Shown here piece after piece: positions 20,225 to 27,469 of a stretch of DNA of 56,834 nucleotides. The stretch comes from Pirellulales bacterium (GTDB taxonomy: Bacteria; Planctomycetota; Planctomycetia; Pirellulales; JACPPG01). The stretch covers positions 1 through 56,834 of the forward strand of contig DASXEJ010000144.1 of NCBI GenBank assembly GCA_036490175.1, written 5' to 3'. A program made the position numbers and the translations under genes. A model generated the notes under the pieces. That model was not told the DNA's origin and did not search any database. It saw nothing but the letters and a program-made list of their open reading frames with translations. Positions within the stretch are counted from its first letter, which is position 1. Each line of letters begins with the position of its first letter.

Positions 20225-21141
20225 GCACTCTCAGTGCTGCAACGACAGCTATGAACCAGACCGGTCGTGTAAAGATCTGGCCGCGAGTGCGCGATTATAT
20301 CGAGCTGACGAAGCCGAAAATCGTCGTGCTAGAGTTAGTCACGATCATCGTGGCCGCATTCGTCGCGAGCTGGGGTTCCCCTGACTTGTATTTGCTTGGG
20401 TCCGCTCTGGTCGGTACGGGGCTCGTCGCGGCGGGCGCAAGTGCCTGGAATCAATGGATTGAACGACATTCCGATGGACTGATGGTTCGCACCGCGGATC
20501 GGCCGCTGCCGGCCGGCCGTCTGTCGAGCCGTGAAGTGCTCTGCTTTGGCACTCTTACCACTGTGGCCGGAGCGGCTTGGTTGGCTGCGGCCGTGAATCT
20601 CTTGACGGCCAGCTTGGGCATGGCCACTTGGATTGCTTATGTTTGCCTGTACACGCCGCTCAAGTCGCGGACGTCACATAATACCGCCGTGGGCGCGGTG
20701 GCTGGCGCCATGCCGGTGCTGATGGGTTGGACGGCGGTGGGCGGTCAGCTCGGCCTTTCGGCCGCGACGTTGTTCACGATCGTCTTCCTTTGGCAGTTTC
20801 CGCATTTCATGGCTATTGCTTGGATCTATCGGGCAGACTATGCCGCGGCTGGCTGCCGGATGCTCTCGGTCGTTGATCCGTCGGGTCGCAGAGCCGGTTT
20901 GCAAGCTGTCGTGGGGGCGCTCGTTTTGTTGCCTGTCAGCGTATTGCCCGCCGTTGGGCGGTTGGCCGGCACTGGTTATTTTGTGGTAGCGTTGTTGTTG
21001 GGTCTGGCCCAGTTGGCCGCAGCCGTGCAGTTTGCCCGTCACTTGGACGAGCGCTCGGCACGGATGCTGTTGCGTGCCTCGCTCATCTACTTGCCCTGTG
21101 TGCTTGTGTTCCTGTTGTTGTCGGCCCCTATCGTGCGTTGA
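20221..21141 (+). CDS. ctaB: Protohaem IX farnesyltransferase (haem O synthase)
   Basis: The 306-residue UbiA-superfamily membrane enzyme transfers a farnesyl group to protohaem, giving haem O, the substrate of CtaA. Both aspartate-rich motifs are visible: '[21 protein letters not shown]' near residue 80 and '[13 protein letters not shown]' near residue 205. '[27 protein letters not shown]' and '[13 protein letters not shown]' are further family signatures. ATG 20221 overlaps the ctaA stop, so the two haem A enzymes are coupled in translation, directly before coxC. Confidence 0.96.
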   Translation: MSTLSAATTAMNQTGRVKIWPRVRDYIELTKPKIVVLELVTIIVAAFVASWGSPDLYLLGSALVGTGLVAAGASAWNQWIERHSDGLMVRTADRPLPAGRLSSREVLCFGTLTTVAGAAWLAAAVNLLTASLGMATWIAYVCLYTPLKSRTSHNTAVGAVAGAMPVLMGWTAVGGQLGLSAATLFTIVFLWQFPHFMAIAWIYRADYAAAGCRMLSVVDPSGRRAGLQAVVGALVLLPVSVLPAVGRLAGTGYFVVALLLGLAQLAAAVQFARHLDERSARMLLRASLIYLPCVLVFLLLSAPIVR

Positions 21142-21172
21142 AGCTCTTCGAGAAAGGTACAAGCGACCTGTC

Positions 21173-22159
21173 ATGGCCATTGCCACAGACGCCCCTCATG
21201 GGCACGCTCAACACTTGAAATTGCAATACCAGCCCGGCTTACCGCTACCCAACGGCAAGTTGTTCATGTGGCTGTTTTTGTCGACCGAGATTATGTTTTT
21301 CGCCGCCCTGATCGGCGTGTACATCGTGATTCGCTTCGGTGCGCCAGACTGGCCGGCGACGCACGACGTGCATCTGTCTGAACCCATTGGCGCGTTCAAT
21401 ACCTTCGTGCTGATCTGTTCCAGCGTGTCCATTGTCTTGGCGCTGGAAAGCGCGCGAGCCAACAAAAGCGGTCTGGCAAAGGTTTGGATGCTGATCACTT
21501 TGGCATTAGGTTGTGTATTTTTGGGCGTCAAGGGTTACGAGTACAACGCCAAGTTCTCGCACGGCATTTATCCTGCCACACCGCGCAGCCGGATTCACGA
21601 GCGAGCCGATCTGGATTTTGGCTCGGCCGCCCGTGTGCGTTTGCAGACGATCATCGAGCCTCTGGCCAAGATTCCCGCCGAAACGTTGTCGAAGGAGGAA
21701 GCGGATCAATTAGTTTTGGCCAAGAAGATCAAGGACGACTTTTCCGCCACAAACCCGGTAACTTTGCAGCGCCTGGCCGACGACATCATGCCGCCACCGT
21801 CGCTGGAAGGGGAACATACTAGCGTCGCCGCGCATCCGGAGACGCTCAGCGAAGAGCATCCGTGGGTCCAACTCCCCTACCTGGCGGCGGAGCACGACAA
21901 GGTGGAATACGTCCGCGAGCTCGTCGAGTCGTTCAAGCTGCCGATGGTGATTCCTGGCGGCAATATGTGGGCCAGCACTTATTTCTTGTTGACGGGCTTT
22001 CACGCCGTACACGTGTTGGTAGGGCTGATCGTGTTCGCCATCATGCTTACGATCACGCTTGACGCCACGAAAGCCGGCGCCATCGAGAATATCGGTCTGT
22101 ACTGGCACTTCGTCGATCTGGTGTGGATTTTCCTGTTTCCGTTGCTGTATCTGTTCTGA
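21173..22159 (+). CDS. coxC: Cytochrome c oxidase subunit III with a large hydrophilic insert
   Basis: This 328-residue protein is oxidase subunit III. The N-terminal helices ('[27 protein letters not shown]', then '[21 protein letters not shown]') and the C-terminal helices ('[27 protein letters not shown]', '[23 protein letters not shown]') are typical. Between them lie about 120 charged residues (from '[13 protein letters not shown]' to '[11 protein letters not shown]') that the usual subunit does not have, probably a loop exposed on one membrane face. ATG 21173 begins with a His-rich segment. Sequences upstream in frame belong to ctaB read out of frame and are ignored. Confidence 0.93.
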   Translation: MAIATDAPHGHAQHLKLQYQPGLPLPNGKLFMWLFLSTEIMFFAALIGVYIVIRFGAPDWPATHDVHLSEPIGAFNTFVLICSSVSIVLALESARANKSGLAKVWMLITLALGCVFLGVKGYEYNAKFSHGIYPATPRSRIHERADLDFGSAARVRLQTIIEPLAKIPAETLSKEEADQLVLAKKIKDDFSATNPVTLQRLADDIMPPPSLEGEHTSVAAHPETLSEEHPWVQLPYLAAEHDKVEYVRELVESFKLPMVIPGGNMWASTYFLLTGFHAVHVLVGLIVFAIMLTITLDATKAGAIENIGLYWHFVDLVWIFLFPLLYLF

Positions 22160-22201
22160 CCATTCGGCCGCTGCGGCGGCTTCATTGTGGAGTTCTTAGT
22201 T

Positions 22202-22693
22202 ATGCACGACGCCGGCCATTCATCCGAGGCACACGGCCACGCGCACGGTGAACCTGCAAACGGTGATCACGGGCATGCCCACGGCGGTATTGCCAAATAC
22301 ATCTACGTGTTCCTGGCGCTGTGCGTACTGACCGGGGCTTCGTTCTTTACGTATTCCAGCGCGTGGCCGTGGCACGATCAGCCGGCGGTGGGGCGATTTT
22401 TTATGATGGCGGTATCATGCACCAAGGCCATGTTGGTGATTTTGTTCTTCATGCACTTGAAGTACGAAGCCGACTGGAAGTATGTGCTGACGATTCCGGC
22501 GTCGATTATGTCGATATTCCTGATGCTGGCGCTGGTGCCCGATGTGGGTCTGCGCATGCGTACCTACTCGCCCGAGCGTCGCGAGCATGCGGCGCTGCCC
22601 GAGGTGCAATTCCAAAAGCTGCAAAAGAAGGTGAAGGAATTGGAACCGGTCCACGATACGTCGGCACCGGCTGCCATCGCGCCGGCACACTAG
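22202..22693 (+). CDS. Cytochrome c oxidase subunit IV family protein
   Basis: The 163-residue protein has three hydrophobic segments ('YIYVFLALCVLTGASFF', 'FFMMAVSCTKAMLVILFFMHL', 'YVLTIPASIMSIFLMLALVPD'). This is the small prokaryotic subunit IV (COX4_pro/CyoD-like) layout, with the conserved 'KAMLVILFFMHLK'. The N-terminus is strikingly His-rich, with several HGHAHG-type repeats, and could bind metal. The C-terminus is a short charged helix. ATG 22202 was chosen over the TTG-type start at 22187 because a GGAG lies upstream. It is the last structural oxidase gene before the ABC transporter pair. Confidence 0.85.
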   Translation: MHDAGHSSEAHGHAHGEPANGDHGHAHGGIAKYIYVFLALCVLTGASFFTYSSAWPWHDQPAVGRFFMMAVSCTKAMLVILFFMHLKYEADWKYVLTIPASIMSIFLMLALVPDVGLRMRTYSPERREHAALPEVQFQKLQKKVKELEPVHDTSAPAAIAPAH

Positions 22694-22825
22694 TGGAATC
22701 GATGTCTTTGGTCTGGGGAATTGTCTGAGCTGGCCGTCAACAGACGGTACTTCGGCCGCTCGTTACAAGCTGAGCGCAGCGTTAGTTGCTCGACACGTTC
22801 CTCGTGCGACAATTGAGTTCTCTCC

Positions 22826-23773
22826 ATGGTTTCCTCAGCCGCTCTGAATGTCTCGCGGCTGGTGCATCGCTACGGCGATCGCCTGGCGCTCGAGGATGTC
22901 AGCCTGTCCGTGGATCAGGGCGAGATCTTCGCCTTTCTCGGCCCCAATGGCGGCGGCAAGACGACGCTGTTTCGCCTGCTGTCGACGCTCGTCCCCATTC
23001 AATCGGGCGCGATCGATATTCTCGGTCTCGACGTGCGCAGGCAACCTGATGAGGTTCGCTCGAATATCGGCGTCGTGTTCCAGGCGCCGAGCCTCGATCG
23101 CAAGCTCACCGTGAATGAGAACCTCTGGCAGCATGGCCAGTTGTACGGGCTGTCGCGTGGAGTGCTTTCCACGCGGCGGACGGAGATGCTGGCACGCTTT
23201 GGTTTGACCGACCGAGCGGGTGACCTGGTGGAAACGCTCTCGGGCGGGTTGCGGCGCCGCGTTGAGCTGGCAAAGGGTTTGCTGCATCGTCCGCGCGTTT
23301 TGTTGCTCGACGAGCCCAGCACTGGGCTCGATCCCGGGGCACGCAGCGACCTGTGGGAGTATTTGCACCGTGTGCGCGACGAAGACGGGGTGACCGTCGT
23401 GCTGACGACACATCTGCTCGAAGAAGCCGAGAAGGCCGACCGTCTGGCAATCATGAGTGCCGGCAAGCTCGTGGCGCTAGATACACCCGATCGCCTGCGT
23501 GCCACGGTCGGCGGTGACACGATCTGGATCGAAACTGATCGCCCCGAGCAAATGGCGGCGGACATAACCGAGCGTTTGGGGTGCGCGGCAAACGTGGTCG
23601 GCGCGCGTGTGCGTTTGGAGTTGCCCGACGGCCATCAATGGATTGCCCGACTCGTCGAAGGTTTCCCCGGCCAGATCAGCTCGATATCGCTGGGTAAACC
23701 GACACTGGAAGATGTATTCATTGCCCGCACCGGCCACCGCTTCTGGCAGGCCGAGGAGGTGGGCGTTGGCTGA
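22826..23773 (+). CDS. ABC transporter ATP-binding protein
   Basis: The 315-residue ATPase shows Walker A 'GPNGGGKTT' (about residues 40-48), Q-loop 'VVFQAPSLD', signature 'TLSGGLRRRVELAKGL', Walker B 'VLLLDEPSTGLDP' and the switch His in 'VVLTTHLLEEAEKADR'. The C-terminal extension of about 80 residues is usual in the drug-exporter/NatA/CcmA-like group. It overlaps the permease gene by 8 bp. Its place between oxidase and SCO1 genes suggests export of something needed for oxidase assembly, such as copper or haem, but the substrate cannot be read from the sequence. Confidence 0.9.
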   Translation: MVSSAALNVSRLVHRYGDRLALEDVSLSVDQGEIFAFLGPNGGGKTTLFRLLSTLVPIQSGAIDILGLDVRRQPDEVRSNIGVVFQAPSLDRKLTVNENLWQHGQLYGLSRGVLSTRRTEMLARFGLTDRAGDLVETLSGGLRRRVELAKGLLHRPRVLLLDEPSTGLDPGARSDLWEYLHRVRDEDGVTVVLTTHLLEEAEKADRLAIMSAGKLVALDTPDRLRATVGGDTIWIETDRPEQMAADITERLGCAANVVGARVRLELPDGHQWIARLVEGFPGQISSISLGKPTLEDVFIARTGHRFWQAEEVGVG

Positions 23774-24710
23774 GCATACCGTAGACCCCGCACCAGGGGG
23801 CAAGATCGAGCCTGACAGTAATCGCGCCGGCACAGCTTCGGCGTTTTCGGCAACGGCGCGCGTTGCCAGCAACGGAGGAGATTCTCGTGGCGAGCCCAGC
23901 GCAGTGCGGCGCGCAACCGGCTCGGCCGTATGGTCGCTGTGTTACCGTGAACTGATTCGCTTTGTTCGGCAACGCAATCGCATAGTGGGCGCGATTGGCC
24001 AACCGGTATTGTTCTGGGTGCTCTTTGGCGCGGGCCTGGGACCGACCTTTCAATTGCCAGGCATCGATGGCGACGTCAGTTACCGCGAATATTTCTTTCC
24101 CGGCACCTTGGCGTTGATTCTGTTGTTTACCGCCATCTTCTCGACGATCTCGATTATCGAAGACCGGCGTGAGGGGTTCCTGCAGTCGGTGCTCGTGGCC
24201 CCTATTTCGCGCTGGTCGATGGTGTTGGGAAAAGTTTTAGGAGGATCGATCCTGGCGACAGGGCAGGGAGTCTTGTTCCTACTTTTGGGACTTTTAGTGG
24301 GTTTGCACTTTTCTCTAGCCGGTTTTGCAGCCGCGGCGCTGTTTTCGTTTGTTGTGGCGTTTGCGCTCACGTCGCTAGGGTTTGTAATTGCCTGGCGGAT
24401 GGACTCCACGCAAGGGTTCCATGCCATTATGAGTGTGTTTTTGCTACCCATGTGGCTGCTGTCGGGTGCCTTCTTCCCCGCTGAGCATGGCTGGTTAAAC
24501 TGGATTATGTGGGCCAATCCGTTGACCTATGGTGTCGCGGGGTTGCGCCGATTGTTGTATCTGGGCGAGGCCGCGCAGAGTGTGCCAGATTGGCTGGCCG
24601 TGCTGCCGTCGTTGCCCATGGCACTCGCCGTCACTGCGATATTTGCCATCGGAACATTTGCCGTGGGTTGCTGGATCGCTGGTCAGCGCACGACAGGAGA
24701 CTTGTTATGA
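23766..24710 (+). CDS. ABC-2 type transporter permease
   Basis: The 314-residue permease has about 55 hydrophilic residues at the N-terminus, then about six transmembrane helices in the ABC-2 pattern. It includes 'YREYFFPGTLALILLFTAIFSTISIIEDRREGFLQSVLVAPIS', the conserved EDRExGFLqxxLvaP box, and 'LLPMWLLSGAFFPAE...NPLTYGVAGLR'. I set the start at TTG 23766, six bases after GAGGAGG and inside the ATPase gene; the first ATG lies too far inside the protein. ATGA overlap with SCO1 (24707-24710). It pairs with the preceding ATPase to form an exporter. Confidence 0.88.
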   Translation: MAEHTVDPAPGGKIEPDSNRAGTASAFSATARVASNGGDSRGEPSAVRRATGSAVWSLCYRELIRFVRQRNRIVGAIGQPVLFWVLFGAGLGPTFQLPGIDGDVSYREYFFPGTLALILLFTAIFSTISIIEDRREGFLQSVLVAPISRWSMVLGKVLGGSILATGQGVLFLLLGLLVGLHFSLAGFAAAALFSFVVAFALTSLGFVIAWRMDSTQGFHAIMSVFLLPMWLLSGAFFPAEHGWLNWIMWANPLTYGVAGLRRLLYLGEAAQSVPDWLAVLPSLPMALAVTAIFAIGTFAVGCWIAGQRTTGDLL

Positions 24711-25528
24711 CCCTACAGGTAAAGATCTGGTTATCGCTCTTGTTGTCGTTGCTAATTGCTTACACGTCCTATTCCGGTTGGCGTCTTTACCATCGCGACG
24801 ACTTTGTTTCGCGCGCGACGGAAAGCCGCTCGCGCCATATCGAGCGCACGCGCGCAATGGGATCTATCGCCGATTCCGAGCTGGTCGACACCGCCGGCAA
24901 GCCGTTTTCGCTCGATTCTCTGGCGGGCAAAGTGTGGCTGGCAAGCTTCTTCTTCAGCAGTTGCCCGGGCCCTTGTGCACAGATGAATCGCGCCATCGCC
25001 GGATTGCAGAACGATTGGAAGGACGACAATCTGAAATTCGTGAGCATCACGGTCGACCCTACGAACGACACGCCGGAAGTGCTCGCCAAATACGCCCGCA
25101 CATTTCACGCAGATCCTGAGCGCTGGACGTTCCTAAGTTGCCCATTTGCCAAAGTGCAAGCTCTCGGCACGGAAGCATTTCAAGTGCCTATTGGCCCCAA
25201 GATGCACACCGAGCGGGTGATCCTGGTCGACAAATGGAAAAACGTCCGCAGCATGTACCTGACGAGCGATGCGACTCAGATGTTGGCGCTGAATCGAAAA
25301 ATCAAGGAATTGTTGGCCGAGGAAACTCCGCCCGCGAAAACGGATGACTCAGATTCGGTCGTCGCTATTCGCGAAGCGGAGTCGCCTAAAGATGAGGTGT
25401 CCAATGGCGGCCCCGCGGTTGCCGATGCTCCATCGTCCGCCGCCGCAGCGTCCGAATCCTCGACGCCTCTCGAGGGCGCATCGGCAACCGCGGGGCCGGC
25501 GAAGGCCGACACCGAGGCGAAGCCGTGA
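24707..25528 (+). CDS. SCO1/SenC copper chaperone
   Basis: The 273-residue membrane-anchored thioredoxin-fold protein is predicted to load copper into the CuA site of CoxB or keep its cysteines reduced. An N-terminal helix (about residues 5-22) is followed by the SCO domain with the CxxxC motif at C86-P-G-P-C90 and the third copper ligand H167 in 'IGPKMHTERVILVD'. 'FVSITVDPTNDTPEVLAKYA' is conserved. After the domain come about 70 Ala/Ser/Glu-rich low-complexity residues not found in typical SCO1. It overlaps both neighbours by four bases (ATGA before, GTGA after), so it is translationally coupled to permease and DUF420 genes. Confidence 0.93.
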   Translation: MTLQVKIWLSLLLSLLIAYTSYSGWRLYHRDDFVSRATESRSRHIERTRAMGSIADSELVDTAGKPFSLDSLAGKVWLASFFFSSCPGPCAQMNRAIAGLQNDWKDDNLKFVSITVDPTNDTPEVLAKYARTFHADPERWTFLSCPFAKVQALGTEAFQVPIGPKMHTERVILVDKWKNVRSMYLTSDATQMLALNRKIKELLAEETPPAKTDDSDSVVAIREAESPKDEVSNGGPAVADAPSSAAAASESSTPLEGASATAGPAKADTEAKP

Positions 25529-26010
25529 CAGCATACGTGGCGCTTTGCGATACCGCTGTACCGTTGCTGGCTATGTCCGTGCGGGATCTGCCGACGGTCA
25601 ACGCGCTTTTGAATGCTGCGGCAACGCTGCTTTTATTGTTCGGTTTTTACTTGATAAAAAGTGGCCGCGAGCAGGCCCATAAGCGGGCCATGCTAACGGC
25701 ATTTGCGGTCAGCGTCTTGTTTTTAATCTCGTATCTGACCTATCACTTTCAGGAGCGTCACGTGCCGTTCACGGGGCCGGATGCCGTCAGATACGTCTAT
25801 TACGCAATTCTGTTACCGCACGTGCTGCTGGCGGCAACTGTGCCGTTTCTAGCCGTCGCCACAATCTATTTTGGCCTCACCGATCAAAGACCGCGGCATC
25901 GCCGGATTGCCCGTTGGACGTTTCCGATTTGGCTGTTCGTGTCGATAACGGGCGTGATTGTGTACTTGATGCTATACCACCTTTACCCGGGACCATCAGA
26001 GGGGCTATAA
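25525..26010 (+). CDS. DUF420 membrane protein
   Basis: This 161-residue protein has four hydrophobic helices and conserved histidines: 'NALLNAAATLLLLFGFYLIKSGREQAHKRAML', 'YLTYHFQERHVPFTG', 'YYAILLPHVLLAATVPFLAV' and 'RWTFPIWLFVSITGVIVYLMLYHLYP'. These match the DUF420/YozB family, which recurs beside haem-copper oxidase genes and has been linked to oxidase maturation in Firmicutes. That function is carried over by family and context only. GTG 25525 overlaps the SCO1 stop (GTGA). Confidence 0.88.
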   Translation: MTAYVALCDTAVPLLAMSVRDLPTVNALLNAAATLLLLFGFYLIKSGREQAHKRAMLTAFAVSVLFLISYLTYHFQERHVPFTGPDAVRYVYYAILLPHVLLAATVPFLAVATIYFGLTDQRPRHRRIARWTFPIWLFVSITGVIVYLMLYHLYPGPSEGL

Positions 26011-26011
26011 T
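25982..26011 (+). promoter_or_regulatory. Possible promoter for the small CPSC-motif gene
   Basis: TTTACC (25982-25987) and a perfect TATAAT (26006-26011) are separated by 18 bp, just inside the end of the DUF420 gene. The ATG of the next gene lies 34 bp after the -10. The -10 partly coincides with the DUF420 stop codon, so chance is possible. Confidence 0.35.
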
Positions 26012-26045
26012 TTCATCGTCCGCCGCGACTTGGTACGACCAAAGT

Positions 26046-26366
26046 ATGAGCACGAATATGAATCACATTCTCCGGCACAGATTCGTCCACATTGTGACGG
26101 CATGCTTGGCACTGACTCTGTTGTTGTTCGTAGCCGACACCGTATCGGCCTGTCCTAGCTGCAAGGCTGCTCTCGCGAATCAAGATGGACACGGCGGCGA
26201 TCTGGTTACGGGTTTCTTCTACAGCATCCTGTTTATGCTCTCGATGCCGTTTGCGATCTTTGGCTCAATGAGTGGTTACTTTTATATGCTGGTGCGCCGC
26301 GCTCGACGGCAACAAGTCTTACCCACTCCGAATGCCGATAGCACCAAAGTCACCGCGCCAAAATAA
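26046..26366 (+). CDS. Small exported membrane protein with a CPSC motif
   Basis: The 106-residue protein has an N-terminal hydrophobic signal (about residues 12-35, ending VSA). A CPSCK motif follows at once (C36, C39), then a short 'HGG' segment and one transmembrane helix (about 52-76), with a basic tail. The mature N-terminus would therefore present two cysteines outside the membrane. I know no named family. It closes the oxidase and SCO1 cluster on the same strand, so a role in copper delivery or thiol exchange during oxidase assembly is a reasonable guess. No strong RBS is seen before ATG 26046. Confidence 0.72.
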   Translation: MSTNMNHILRHRFVHIVTACLALTLLLFVADTVSACPSCKAALANQDGHGGDLVTGFFYSILFMLSMPFAIFGSMSGYFYMLVRRARRQQVLPTPNADSTKVTAPK

Positions 26367-26411
26367 GCGCTCCAACAAGACCGCGCGGACGTGGTGCTCG
26401 TATTAACTTCT

Positions 26412-26482
26412 GGGTTCCGGATGTCTGCCCACGGTCGTGGGGACGTGCCTGGGGATTGAAGCTGCCTTCCAGGCCGGAACCC
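26412..26482. repeat. Inverted repeat between convergent genes
   Basis: GGGTTCCGG (26412-26420) is repeated inverted as CCGGAACCC (26474-26482), with a small inner CCCAC/GTGGG hairpin. It lies between the ends of the CPSC-motif gene (+) and the DUF983 gene (-), where a bidirectional terminator would be expected. No T-tract is present. Confidence 0.4.
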
Positions 26483-26507
26483 GCAGTGTACGTGGGCGCT
26501 TTGGAGG

Positions 26508-26888
26508 CTACCTCGACTTTTGCGCCTGCTCGGGCGGTGGATCGGCGAAGTGATCCCAGGCCATCCACAGGGCGCGTGCGTAGCGAAAGAACCACAGCGG
26601 AAACAGCACGCAGAACGGGGCCAACGTCAACAATAAAGTCCGCTCTGAGACGTGCGTGAACATCATTAGCGACAATGCCGCCGCGGTTACGATGACGGCA
26701 GTTACGCCGTAATTGAAATAGATCGAACCGATGAAATAGCCCGGTTCGCGCTCGTAATGCAGGCCGCAGGCTTCGCATTCCTTGGGCATGGTGAACCAGC
26801 CCGAAAACAGCCGGCCCTGTCCGCAGCGAGGGCAGCGCAGTCGCAACGTCCTTGCCAGACGCTTCCAGAGGCTCATTCGCTGTGTCAC
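26508..26888 (-). CDS. DUF983 zinc-ribbon membrane protein
   Basis: The 126-residue protein carries an N-terminal CPRCGQG...CEACG zinc-ribbon pair (about residues 19-42), then 'HYEREPGYFIGSIYFNYG' and two or more hydrophobic helices. This is the DUF983 pattern. DUF983 genes are often found near cytochrome oxidase clusters in proteobacteria, which fits the location, though the function is unknown. GTG 26888 or ATG 26876 may be the start. It is convergent with the oxidase cluster and divergent from the small membrane protein gene at 27000. Confidence 0.85.
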   Translation of the reverse strand: MTQRMSLWKRLARTLRLRCPRCGQGRLFSGWFTMPKECEACGLHYEREPGYFIGSIYFNYGVTAVIVTAAALSLMMFTHVSERTLLLTLAPFCVLFPLWFFRYARALWMAWDHFADPPPEQAQKSR

Positions 26889-26999
26889 TGTGCCCTCGCA
26901 TGCGTTGCATCAGTACCTGTTCGTACGATACTCTACTGCCAGCCGTGCGGCCATCAGGCCCCATTCGAGCGGCGAGCTTTGCAATATTGGAGGAATGTC

Positions 27000-27170
27000 T
27001 TGCGCGCAGTAGGTCGGCTGTTTCAACTCGCCGGGCTCGGCCTCCCCGTCGTCGCGGTTCTGATGCAAGTCGCCGACCAAATCACTGTCGGCAAGATGCT
27101 GGTGATGGCGGTGGCCGCCTTCAGTTTGTTCTACATTGGTCGCATTCTCGAAGGTTACGCGAGTCGCTAG
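27000..27170 (+). CDS. 56-residue membrane protein starting at TTG
   Basis: A TTG codon at 27000 lies five bases after a strong GGAGGA (26990-26995). It opens a 56-residue frame with two hydrophobic segments ('LFQLAGLGLPVVAVLMQV' and 'MLVMAVAAFSLFYIGRIL') and a short charged end (EGYASR). The much longer in-frame ORF upstream runs antisense through the DUF983 gene and is not protein-like. I do not recognise a named family. Hydrophobicity pattern and RBS together make a real small protein likely. It is divergent from DUF983. Confidence 0.65.
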   Translation: MRAVGRLFQLAGLGLPVVAVLMQVADQITVGKMLVMAVAAFSLFYIGRILEGYASR

Positions 27171-27469
27171 CGTATGTCGTGCGTCGCCACGCCGTGTCAG
27201 GGAACTTCATCATTGTGCTGGCCGTTGAATTCCGCGATTTGCCTTGGCGCGTTTCAGTAGCTTCGACGTAGCCGCTGCCGATCGGCCTGGGGGCCCGGTC
27301 TTGCTTTCCGGGAACCGCCTGGCGGCCTATACTTGAGGCATGTCTGGCGCAATCGCTGCCCACGGCGAGTGCAGGGACGCGTCGACAAGTCACTTCTCTC
27401 TGCGGCAAGGGACGAGCCGGCCGTACGTCCGGATCAAGCCCGTTCGAGCTCGAAGAGGCCTGCGCGAAC

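Noticed and set aside
22826-24710. The ABC transporter as a named copper (NosFY) or haem (CcmAB) exporter
   Set aside because: Sequence motifs place it only in the general ABC-2 exporter group; context alone does not decide the substrate.
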